From: VFZP01 sp043730365
GTDB taxonomy: Bacteria > Acidobacteriota > Terriglobia > Bryobacterales > Bryobacteraceae
Reading direction: 5' to 3'
Assembly (NCBI GenBank): GCA_043730365.1
Contig: JAYTKJ010000587.1
Span: 1-16,536 of the forward strand
DNA: 16,536 nucleotides
Part shown: one piece after another, positions 1 through 6,753 of the stretch
Numbering within the stretch: position 1 is the first letter of the stretch
Layout: each line of letters begins with the position of its first letter
The notes under the pieces: model-generated
Told to the model about the DNA's origin: nothing
The model's database searches: none
What the model saw: only the letters and a program-made list of their open reading frames with translations
Position numbers and translations under genes: made by a program

Positions 1-2
1 TC

Positions 3-221
3 TCACTCAACGCCACCGTAGTACCCACCACCGGGCTCGGCTATCTGACCCTCTGGCCCACCGGCACGGCGCAGCCGCTGGTTTCCACGCTCAACGCCGT
101 TGGCGACGCGATTGTTGCCAACGCCGCCATCGTGCCGGCCGGGACCGCGGGTGCGGTGTCAAGTTTCGTCACCAACGAGACGGCCTTGATTCTGGACACC
201 AACGGCTACTTTGCTCCATAG
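3..221 (+). CDS. C-terminal end of a secreted protein with an 'NGYFAP' tail (partial)
   Basis: This is the last 72 codons of a gene that begins before the window; the stop is TAG at 219-221. The readable peptide contains the pieces GLGYLTLWPTG, LVSTLNAVGD, ANAAIVPAG and ILDTNGYFAP. From memory, this pattern (a 'TLN' step, then 'AN.AIVPAG', then an 'LDTNGYF' end) recurs at the C-terminus of large exported proteins of Acidobacteria and some Actinobacteria, probably as a beta-rich extracellular module. No catalytic residues are visible and the rest of the protein is missing, so no function is given. The gene ends 68 bp before the DUF1549/DUF1553 start and is probably a separate transcription unit. 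The reading frame is certain because it is open throughout and the residue pattern is protein-like; the family call is from recall. Confidence 0.75.
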   Translation, partial: SLNATVVPTTGLGYLTLWPTGTAQPLVSTLNAVGDAIVANAAIVPAGTAGAVSSFVTNETALILDTNGYFAP

Positions 222-237
222 GGGGGCAGGGGGGCAC

Positions 238-266
238 TTGACGTCGACGCGAATTCTCGATAGAGT
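238..266 (+). promoter_or_regulatory. Candidate sigma-70-type promoter of the DUF1549/DUF1553 gene
   Basis: TTGACG at 238-243 matches the -35 consensus at five of six positions. It is followed after exactly 17 bp by TAGAGT at 261-266, which matches the -10 consensus at four of six. The predicted start near 273 would leave a leader of under 20 nt that still contains the Shine-Dalgarno sequence GAGGAG at 276-281. This is a pattern match only, with no transcript evidence. Confidence 0.4.
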
Positions 267-289
267 CCCATTGTCGAGGAGTGTGCGCG

Positions 290-2167
290 ATGCAAGTTCG
301 AAACCAAGTCTGTCTCATGGCGTTTGCCGCGTTGCTGTTGCCGGGCGCACCGCCGCCTGCGCCCGCAGGCAAGAAGCCCAAGCCCGCCGTGGCAGACCTG
401 TCGCAGATGCCGGCCGAGGTGCATGCTCCGCTGTTCAACGCACCCAAGTCGATCGAAGCCGGCAGCCTCACCGAACGCGTAGCCGCCTCACTGCCCGGCT
501 CTGCCTCCGTTGCAGCCACGCGGATGACGCGCGCCAATTTCATCGACAAACATATTTTCGGCAGGATCGAACGTGACCGGATCCCGCACTCGGCGTTGGC
601 CGATGATCGCGAGTTCCTGCGCCGGGTGCGGCTGGATTTGACTGGCCGCCTGCCTTCCTCCACCGAAGTCCGCGAATTTCTGGCCGACCCGGCCACGGAC
701 AAACGAGCGAAGTTGATTGACAAGCTGGTGACGAGCGACGCCTTCGTCGACAAATGGTCTTACTTCTTCCTGGACATGATCCGGGCCAACGGCAAGATGG
801 GGCGCGGCATCGATCTGTTCCATCTGATGGTCAAAGACAGCCTCGCCGCCGACCGGCCCTACGACGACATGGTGCGCAGTATCATCTCCGCGTCGGCCAA
901 GAGCAACTATGTAGTGAGCGCGTCAAACCCCATCGTGCGTGAGCACGTGGAGGGAAAGCCGGGCGAGGAGATTGACGATCACTCGCTCACCAAAGTGCAT
1001 CAGCTCGACACGCATGACGAGTTGGCGATTCTCTACGGCAAACTGTTTCTCGGCGTGAACCTCTCCTGCATTTCCTGCCACGACGGCAAAGGGCATCTGG
1101 AGAAAGTGAACGTCTACCTCACCGGCAAGAAACGCTCGGACTTCTTCCAGATGGCCGCCTTCATGGGCCGCACGCGCTATGTGCCGCATCTGGAGAAGAA
1201 GGAAGCCATCATGGGGCATTTCATGGTGGACGACTACGGGCCGGGCTACGACACCAAGGGCGAGAGCATGCTCAGGATCAAGCGCTTTGGCGGGCCTGCG
1301 GCGCCGAAGTTCATGCTCACCGGCGAAACGGCGCGTGAGGGCGTGATGCCGCGCGAAGAACTGGCGCGGATGCTGACGGCGCATCCGCAGTTTGCACGCG
1401 CCACCGCGAATATGTTCTGGGCCCGGCTGATGGGCTTCGGCATCGTTGAGCCGTTCGATGAGTTTGATCTGGCTCGTCAGGATCCGGCCACGCTGCCGGC
1501 CGGTTGGGATCTGCAGCCCTCGCATCCGGAGCTGCTCAACGAGCTGGGCGCATGGTTCCAGCACAACAACTACAGCGTCCAAAGTCTTTTCGCGTTGATC
1601 TGCAATTCCAACGCCTATCAGCTCTCGGCCCGCTTCCCGGCCGGCGAATGGAACGAACGTTACACCAAATACTACGCGCGGAAGTTTGCGCGCATGCTCA
1701 CGGCCGAAGAGGTGCACGACGCGATTGTGACGGCTACGGACCGGCCCGGCAACTTCAAGTCCGGACGGCGCGGCACGGGCGAGCCGGTGCAGATGGCGAT
1801 GCAGTTGAGCATGCCCAGATCTTCCGGTGAGTTGAAGAGCTTCATGCAAGCCTTCGGGCAATCCAACCGCGGCACGCCGCCCCGGCCGCCATCGCCTTCG
1901 CCGCTGCAGCCAATCATGATGATGCGTTCGCCGGTGGTGAATGATCGTGTGTTGGCAGCCAAAGATAGTCGCGTGGAGCGGCTCCTGGGCGCTTACTCCG
2001 ATAATGGCAAGGTGGTGGAGGAGCTGTTTGTAGCCACGCTCTCGCGGGTGCCGAGTGACGCCGAACGCGCACTGGCGTTGACGGCGATGGAGAAGAATCG
2101 CGTGGAGGGCGCCCAGAACGTGCAATGGGCGCTGCTCAATCTGGTTGAGTTCCTGTATAACTTTTGA
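290..2167 (+). CDS. Exported DUF1549/DUF1553 (PSD1-type) protein
   Basis: This is a 625-residue protein. I chose the ATG at 290 over the GTG at 281 because GAGGAG at 276-281 sits 8 nt before that ATG and overlaps the GTG. Residues 1 to about 24 form a signal peptide with a hydrophobic core (CLMAFAALLLPG), followed by a Pro/Lys-rich linker. A DUF1549 domain spans roughly residues 80-290, with the typical FLRRVRLDLTGRLPS segment and a CISCH motif (C260, C263, H264) that resembles a haem c attachment site. A DUF1553 domain follows, from about 355 to the end, closing with the family-typical WALLNLVEFLYN. The biochemical role of this family is not established; such proteins occur beside DUF1501 proteins in Planctomycetes and Acidobacteria. 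Here the DUF1501 gene lies 1.7 kb downstream, separated by repeats and an acyltransferase. The stop codon lies inside the first copy of the tandem repeat. Confidence 0.9.
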   Translation: MQVRNQVCLMAFAALLLPGAPPPAPAGKKPKPAVADLSQMPAEVHAPLFNAPKSIEAGSLTERVAASLPGSASVAATRMTRANFIDKHIFGRIERDRIPHSALADDREFLRRVRLDLTGRLPSSTEVREFLADPATDKRAKLIDKLVTSDAFVDKWSYFFLDMIRANGKMGRGIDLFHLMVKDSLAADRPYDDMVRSIISASAKSNYVVSASNPIVREHVEGKPGEEIDDHSLTKVHQLDTHDELAILYGKLFLGVNLSCISCHDGKGHLEKVNVYLTGKKRSDFFQMAAFMGRTRYVPHLEKKEAIMGHFMVDDYGPGYDTKGESMLRIKRFGGPAAPKFMLTGETAREGVMPREELARMLTAHPQFARATANMFWARLMGFGIVEPFDEFDLARQDPATLPAGWDLQPSHPELLNELGAWFQHNNYSVQSLFALICNSNAYQLSARFPAGEWNERYTKYYARKFARMLTAEEVHDAIVTATDRPGNFKSGRRGTGEPVQMAMQLSMPRSSGELKSFMQAFGQSNRGTPPRPPSPSPLQPIMMMRSPVVNDRVLAAKDSRVERLLGAYSDNGKVVEELFVATLSRVPSDAERALALTAMEKNRVEGAQNVQWALLNLVEFLYNF

Positions 2168-2540
2168 AGAACCCGCGCAAGACGGACTCGCTCTGGCGCG
2201 GCATCGCGAGTCTGTTCCTCGCGGTTTGGCGCCGCGCCTACGCGGCCTTTGCGCTTTTGAGGGAGTACGCGCAAGACGGGCTCGTTCTGGCGCGCCATCG
2301 CGAGTTTGTTCCTCGCGGTTTGGCACCGCGCCTACGCGCCTTTGCGCTTTTTGAGGGAGTACGCGCAAGACGGACTCGCTCCGGCGCGGCATCGCGAGTC
2401 TGTTCCTCGCGGTTTGGCGTCGCGCCTACGCGGCCTTTGCGCTTTTTGAGGAATACGCGCAAGACGGACTCGCTCCGGCGCGGCATCGCGAGTCTGTTCC
2501 TCGCGGTTTGGCGCCGCGCCTACGCGGCCTTTGCGCTTCT
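2161..2540. repeat. Four-copy 94-bp imperfect tandem repeat with hairpins
   Basis: Four copies are recognisable by the anchor GCGCAAGACGG at 2175, 2269, 2363 and 2457, giving three exact 94-bp steps; the fourth copy ends near 2540. Similarity reaches back to CTTTTGA at 2161, so the TGA stop of the upstream gene is part of copy 1. Copies differ mostly by transitions and single-base indels. Copy 1 can form two hairpins: GACTCGC (2185-2191) with GCGAGTC (2206-2212), and GCCGCG-CCTA-CGCGGC (2231-2246). The first is kept in all copies if G-U pairs are allowed; the second is shorter in copy 2. A period of 94 is not a multiple of three, so an ORF through the array changes frame at each copy, which argues against coding. 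No transposase or direct link to a mobile element is visible. Confidence 0.93.
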
Positions 2541-2650
2541 AATCAATCAAGTATCGTTTCCTTCGCGGTTCGTTCTGGTAATACGTTACCGGGTTCCCTT
2601 ACGAAAGTACCGGCAGAATTCACGGGTTCCAATGATAGTCTCCATTAGCA
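2541..2650. other. Non-coding gap between the repeat array and the acyltransferase
   Basis: This 110-bp stretch is more AT-rich than its surroundings. It contains the perfect short inverted repeat GGTAATACGTTACC at 2577-2590 and the 8-bp word CGGGTTCC twice, near 2590 and 2622. I see no convincing promoter pair, no Shine-Dalgarno sequence close to the acyltransferase ATG, and no ORF worth calling. Confidence 0.5.
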
Positions 2651-3781
2651 ATGGAATCCGGTCAAGCAGGCGATCCTAGGGCAACGCTGCGTCTGAACAA
2701 CTTTGATCTCCTGCGTTTGATCGCGGCTACCCAAGTATGTATCTGCCACGGACTTCTTTGGTTGAACATTCCGTGGCCTCCCATTGTCAATTACCTGACC
2801 GATCTCTTTCCGGGCGTCCCGATGTTCTTCCTGATCAGCGGATTTCTGATCAGCGGTTCGCTCGAACGTAAACCCGGCAATCTGCGCGAATATTTCAAAA
2901 ACCGTTTCCTCCGGATCTACCCGGCTCTGTGGGTCTGCCTGGCGGTCTCGATAGCTTCGGTCATGATCGTCAGGCCGGAGATTTTCCATCAGACCGGATG
3001 GAAAGACATTGCCGTATGGGTGGCCGCGCAGGCATCGATCGTGCAGTTGTGGAATCCAGGCTTCCTGCGAGGCTACGGAGTCGGGGTCCTCAACGGCAGC
3101 CTATGGACCATACCGGTAGAGATTCAGTTCTACGTGGTGCTGCCCGTGCTTTACAAGAGCCTGGGCTTGCATCGGCACAAGCGAAACGGTCTCCTGCTGG
3201 CAGTGGCCGTGGTGCTGGCGGCGCTCAACTGGCATGTGAAGGTGCTCGAAGACACGGCCGTCTCCCGTCAGATTTGGTTCAAGCTCTATAACGGGACGTT
3301 TGTCCCGCATCTCTTCATGTTCATGATGGGCGTGCTGGCCAAGCGGAACTTCAACATCATTTATCCGCTGGTGGCGGGACGGGCGTTTCTCTGGTTCCTG
3401 GTCTACGCGTCGGTCTCCTACGTCATCTACTGGTTCGGCATCTTGCCTTCAAATCCACTGACCCTGACCTTGCTCGCCATTTTTCTTCTGGCCAGCGCCT
3501 ATACGCGCCCGGCATTCACCGAGTGGCTCTTGAAAGGTAACGACATCTCTTACGGGACTTATCTCTACAACATGGTGGTGATCAACATGATGCGCGAACT
3601 CGGCTATGTGAAGGAGCCGGTCTATCTACTCGTCGCCATCACCGCCATATTCGGATTAGGCGCTCTTTCCTGGCGATATGTGGAGAGACCCGCCCTCGCG
3701 CTCAAGTCCCGGCCTGCCTTGATGACGGCGGAACCGATTCCTCCGTCTCACGAAATCGCCGCCCGCCAGCGGGTAGCCTAA
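2651..3781 (+). CDS. Membrane acyltransferase 3 family protein (OafA-like)
   Basis: This 376-residue integral membrane protein has the landmarks of acyltransferase family 3, which transfers acyl groups, often acetyl, from acyl-CoA to sugars of surface polysaccharides or other envelope molecules. Visible motifs are FDLLRLIAA followed by the expected catalytic H33; GFLISGS at about 64-70; RFLRIYP at 85-91; LWTIPVEIQFY with E157; and DISYGTYLYN at 298-307, where the usual terminal His is Asn. YVERP sits near 343. About ten hydrophobic segments are visible, as expected. No Shine-Dalgarno sequence is evident before the ATG at 2651; the start is supported by position and by the early family motif. 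The substrate cannot be read from the sequence. The gene stands between two genes that normally neighbour each other, so it may be an insertion, or a surface-modifying partner of the cluster. Confidence 0.88.
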   Translation: MESGQAGDPRATLRLNNFDLLRLIAATQVCICHGLLWLNIPWPPIVNYLTDLFPGVPMFFLISGFLISGSLERKPGNLREYFKNRFLRIYPALWVCLAVSIASVMIVRPEIFHQTGWKDIAVWVAAQASIVQLWNPGFLRGYGVGVLNGSLWTIPVEIQFYVVLPVLYKSLGLHRHKRNGLLLAVAVVLAALNWHVKVLEDTAVSRQIWFKLYNGTFVPHLFMFMMGVLAKRNFNIIYPLVAGRAFLWFLVYASVSYVIYWFGILPSNPLTLTLLAIFLLASAYTRPAFTEWLLKGNDISYGTYLYNMVVINMMRELGYVKEPVYLLVAITAIFGLGALSWRYVERPALALKSRPALMTAEPIPPSHEIAARQRVA

Positions 3782-3840
3782 GCAGAGGCGTGGACATCGG
3801 GCCTGGCAAAGGCGTACGCTATTTATGACGGAAGCACCCT

Positions 3841-5247
3841 ATGAAACCAAGTATCGTTGGAGACCTTTTCCCTTCGCGGCGTGAACTGCTGCAGGTGGGG
3901 GGCCTTGGTTTGGTGGGCGCGTCGCTCAATGCCATTTGGCCACTCCAGGTGAAAGCTGCCGCGGGCTTCAAGGCGAACCCGCGCGGCAATGCGCGCAACG
4001 TGATTTTCTATGAGTTCGCGGGCGCCGTCTCGCACCTGGACTGTTTTGACTTCAAGGAGAACGCGGGCACGCAAAAGGACTTCGACGTCCGCAAAATTCC
4101 TACCGGCATCTATCTTCCCCATGCTCTGTTTCCGCGTATGGAGAAAATCATGGACCGCGTGGCGATCGTGCGCTCGTTCCTGAGCCATGAGGAAGTTCAC
4201 TTCCGCGGCCAGTATTATGTTCAGGCCGGACGGCCGCTCAACGTGGCGTTCGCCCGCGAGATTCCTTCGCTGGGTTCGGTGATCGCTTCCGAGCTGGAGA
4301 CCAAGCGGCGCAGCCAGGATACGTTCCCTTCCTACGTCTCGTTTGCCCTCGAAACCAATCAGGTGGGGGCGCTGTCCACCGGTTTCCTCCCGCCGCGATT
4401 CTCGGTGTTTGACCTCAACCCGGAGGCGGCGCTCAAGGGCATGGCGCTCGACCGGAAAGCGATCGAACTGCTGGAGGAGCGCTGGCGGGTACTCGCCGGG
4501 TTGCGCGATCTTGAGCGCGAGCGGATGAAGAGCTACGGACGCAGCATCAGCGCGTTTGAAGATTTCAGCGTTACCGCCAAGCAACTGCTCACCGATCCTC
4601 GCTGGCCCGCCGCGTTTCAGATTACGGCCGAAGACCGCACGCGCTACGGCAACTCCACGGCCGGGCTCTCCTGCGCCTTGGCTCGCAACGTCCTCAAGCA
4701 GGATGCGGGCACGCGCTACATTCACATTTGCCACAACGGTTGGGATCATCACCGCAAAATATGGGACCGCTCGGTGGAGGACAACCACTACAAGCTAATC
4801 TCTGAAGCTGACCCTGCACTGGCCAGTTTGATTGAGGACCTGGCGGCCACGCCGTCACCCTCGGCGCAAGGCAAGTCCCTACTCGATGAAACTCTGGTGG
4901 TGATGATGGGCGAGTTCGGCCGTACGCCGGGCGCGCTCAACCATATCGGCGGGCGCGATCATCATAAGTATGTGTTCCCGGCGATGTTTGCCGGTGCGGG
5001 CGTCAAGGGCGGCGCCGTGTTGGGCGCCAGTGACAAAGATGGGAGCCGCTGCGTCGATACGGGGTGGGACAAGAAGGAGCAGCCGCGAATTGAGAACGTG
5101 GTGGCCACCATTTACTCGGCGCTCGGGATCGACTGGGGCAAGGAAGTCCACAACACACCGTCGCGCCGCACTTACGCTTATGTGGATCCGCTCGGCGCCA
5201 ATGGCTACATTCCGATTGACGAGTTATCCGGCATCTATGGCGGTTAG
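3841..5247 (+). CDS. Tat-exported DUF1501 protein
   Basis: This 468-residue protein begins with a twin-arginine-type leader, SRRELLQ followed by a glycine-rich hydrophobic stretch, ending near residue 40 at VKAAA. It has the hallmark segments of DUF1501, a family with an alkaline-phosphatase/sulfatase-like fold: SHLDCFD (about 64-70), HNGWDHH (298-304), GEFGRTP (357-363) and GGRDHH (370-375). The conserved Asp and His residues are those expected to bind metals in this fold, but no substrate is established for the family. DUF1501 proteins are commonly encoded directly after DUF1549/DUF1553 genes, and the two probably act together outside the cytoplasm. Here the gene begins 59 bp after the acyltransferase and is the first gene of a dense run; its last 11 bp overlap the start of the SUMF1-type gene, which suggests translational coupling. 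A GGAAG at about 3830-3834 is the only Shine-Dalgarno candidate. Confidence 0.92.
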   Translation: MKPSIVGDLFPSRRELLQVGGLGLVGASLNAIWPLQVKAAAGFKANPRGNARNVIFYEFAGAVSHLDCFDFKENAGTQKDFDVRKIPTGIYLPHALFPRMEKIMDRVAIVRSFLSHEEVHFRGQYYVQAGRPLNVAFAREIPSLGSVIASELETKRRSQDTFPSYVSFALETNQVGALSTGFLPPRFSVFDLNPEAALKGMALDRKAIELLEERWRVLAGLRDLERERMKSYGRSISAFEDFSVTAKQLLTDPRWPAAFQITAEDRTRYGNSTAGLSCALARNVLKQDAGTRYIHICHNGWDHHRKIWDRSVEDNHYKLISEADPALASLIEDLAATPSPSAQGKSLLDETLVVMMGEFGRTPGALNHIGGRDHHKYVFPAMFAGAGVKGGAVLGASDKDGSRCVDTGWDKKEQPRIENVVATIYSALGIDWGKEVHNTPSRRTYAYVDPLGANGYIPIDELSGIYGG

Positions 5248-6070
5248 GACGGCTGCCGCTGTTCTGATTCTACTTTTCGCGGCGAGTGGTGTAGCCGGAG
5301 CAGCCGAGCCGGGCAGCGCGTTTATCCCCGCGGGCGAATTCATGCGGGGCCGCACCTTCGATTGGCCCGATGGCAATACGGCCTGGTCCCCGATCTGGTT
5401 TAAGGATGACTTACCGGCCCGAAAGATTCGCCTCGAAGCTTTCTATCTTGATGAGACCGAAGTTACCAACGAGCATTACGCCGCCTTCATCAAGGCCTCG
5501 GGGCGGCGCGCGCCGTATCACTGGAAGAAGGGCGCGATGCCGGAGGGCAAGCCCAAACACCCGGTGATCAATGTCGACTGGGCTGAGGCCTCGGCTTTCT
5601 GCGCGTGGGACGGTGGCAAAAGGCTCCCCACCGAAGCCGAATGGGAACGGGCGGCGCGCGGGCTCGCCGAAGGACGGATGTTTCCGTGGGGCGATGAAGA
5701 TCCCACCCCGAAGCGCGCGCGCTTTGGCGCCACCAATGGGCCGCAGCCGGTATGCGGCACCGAACGCAACAGCTTTGGCTTGTGCGACATGATCGGCAAC
5801 GTGTGGGAGTGGACGGCCGATTGGTATGACCGCGGTTATTACGTAGCGGCGCCGGACCGCGACCCTCGCGGGCCCGCTAGCGGCATGTATCGCGTGATCC
5901 GGGGCGGCTCCTGGTTTGACGACCCCAAGCCGTTTCTCACGGTCTCCTATCGAAGCTGGGCCCGGCCGGCCGAGCGCAGCCAGACCATCGGCTTCCGGTG
6001 CGCACGCAGTTTCGGTCCGCCCGCCGCTCCCACCAAGGCGCCTCCGGGCGTACTACAATCTCCTCGATGA
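5237..6070 (+). CDS. Exported SUMF1/FGE-sulfatase-domain protein without the FGE cysteine pair
   Basis: The 277-residue product starts at ATG 5237, where a signal peptide (VLILLFAASGVAGAA) begins; the longer open frame upstream only shadows the DUF1501 gene. The mature part is one SUMF1 domain, from FIPAGEF (about 29-35) through LDETEVTNEHYAAF, GKRLPTEAEWERAARG, FPWGDE, MIGNVWEWTADWY and RGGSW to GFRC (252-255). This fold includes formylglycine-generating enzymes and many non-catalytic or carbohydrate-associated relatives. True FGEs carry two cysteines in the segment before GFRC; here that segment reads VSYRSWARPAERSQT and has none, so sulfatase activation by the known mechanism is unlikely. 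The gene overlaps the DUF1501 stop by 11 bp and its TGA overlaps the next ATG. A role in binding or assembly beside the DUF1501 protein is inferred. Confidence 0.9.
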   Translation: MAVRTAAAVLILLFAASGVAGAAEPGSAFIPAGEFMRGRTFDWPDGNTAWSPIWFKDDLPARKIRLEAFYLDETEVTNEHYAAFIKASGRRAPYHWKKGAMPEGKPKHPVINVDWAEASAFCAWDGGKRLPTEAEWERAARGLAEGRMFPWGDEDPTPKRARFGATNGPQPVCGTERNSFGLCDMIGNVWEWTADWYDRGYYVAAPDRDPRGPASGMYRVIRGGSWFDDPKPFLTVSYRSWARPAERSQTIGFRCARSFGPPAAPTKAPPGVLQSPR

Positions 6071-6753
6071 AGATCGCCGCCAGTTTCCTCTTCCTTCCCG
6101 CTGCTGGATTGCTGCTGTTCGCGCAAGGTACGGCTCCGAAAGCGGCCGCTCCTAAAGTGCCCGCCGCTGCTGTCGCCGCCAAGCCCGTGGCCGCAGCGGC
6201 CAACAAGCTCATGACGCCGGAGGCGCTAACCGAGAAAGCGCCTGCCGAGTATCGCGCCAAGTTCACCACCTCGAAGGGCGGTGAGTTCGTGATCCGCGTC
6301 AATCGAGCGTGGGCGCCCTTGGCGGCGGACCGCTTCTACAACCTGGTGAAGAACGGCTTCTACGATAACTCGGCGTTTCATCGCGTGCATCCGGGTTTCG
6401 TGGCGCAGTTCGGGCTCAACGCCAATCCCGCCATTCAAGCCAAGTGGGAGAAAGCGCGGATGAAGGATGAGAAGGTGATCAAGAGTAACCTGCTCGGCTG
6501 GGTGGGGTTTGCCGCGGACGGCGCCGATAGCCGCACGACCCAGGTCTACATCAATCTCAAGGACAACAAGTCGCTGGACGGGCAGGGCTTCCCACCGTTC
6601 GGTGACGTGGCCAAGGGAATCGGCGTGCTGGCCGGCGTCTATAGCGGGTACGGCGATAAACCGGACCAGCAGCGGATCACCAAGCAGGGCGTGGCATACC
6701 TGAAGCGCGGGTTTCCGTTGATGGACTACGTGGTCAAGGCCGTGATCGAGTGA
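6067..6753 (+). CDS. Exported cyclophilin-type peptidyl-prolyl isomerase
   Basis: The 228-residue protein starts at ATG 6067, which overlaps the TGA of the SUMF1-type gene. Residues 1 to about 20 are a signal peptide (SFLFLPAAGLLLFAQG). An Ala/Pro/Lys-rich linker runs to about residue 48, and a cyclophilin domain fills the rest. Diagnostic segments are FHRVHPGFVAQFG, with F104 and catalytic-type R106, and LDGQGFPPFGDV. The Asn of the usual 'NGSQFFI' segment is not matched exactly: this region reads RTTQVYINLKDNKSLDG. The enzyme should catalyse cis-trans isomerisation at proline bonds in the periplasm and may help fold the exported products of this operon. An insertion of about 20 charged residues after the GFVAQFG segment (KWEKARMKDEK) is typical of a subgroup I recall from Acidobacteria. 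Its stop overlaps the GTG start of the ATP-grasp gene. Confidence 0.88.
   Translation: MKIAASFLFLPAAGLLLFAQGTAPKAAAPKVPAAAVAAKPVAAAANKLMTPEALTEKAPAEYRAKFTTSKGGEFVIRVNRAWAPLAADRFYNLVKNGFYDNSAFHRVHPGFVAQFGLNANPAIQAKWEKARMKDEKVIKSNLLGWVGFAADGADSRTTQVYINLKDNKSLDGQGFPPFGDVAKGIGVLAGVYSGYGDKPDQQRITKQGVAYLKRGFPLMDYVVKAVIE

Noticed and set aside
923..2392. Long minus-strand open frame opposite the DUF1549/DUF1553 gene
   Set aside because: The plus-strand frame carries clear domains and a signal peptide; the minus frame is a GC-rich shadow without motifs.
2161..2540. CRISPR array
   Set aside because: The whole 94-bp unit repeats; there are no short repeats separated by unique spacers, and no cas gene is nearby.
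2164..2679. Open frame of 171 codons across the tandem repeats on the plus strand
   Set aside because: It is an open frame through a non-triplet repeat, so each copy is read in a different frame. The product is Arg-rich and unlike protein, and it runs into the start of the acyltransferase.
2651..3781. Foreign origin of the acyltransferase from base composition
   Set aside because: A hand count of third-position GC over the first 39 codons gave about 51 percent, against about 59 percent in the first 39 codons of the DUF1501 gene. This difference is too small and too local to claim transfer.
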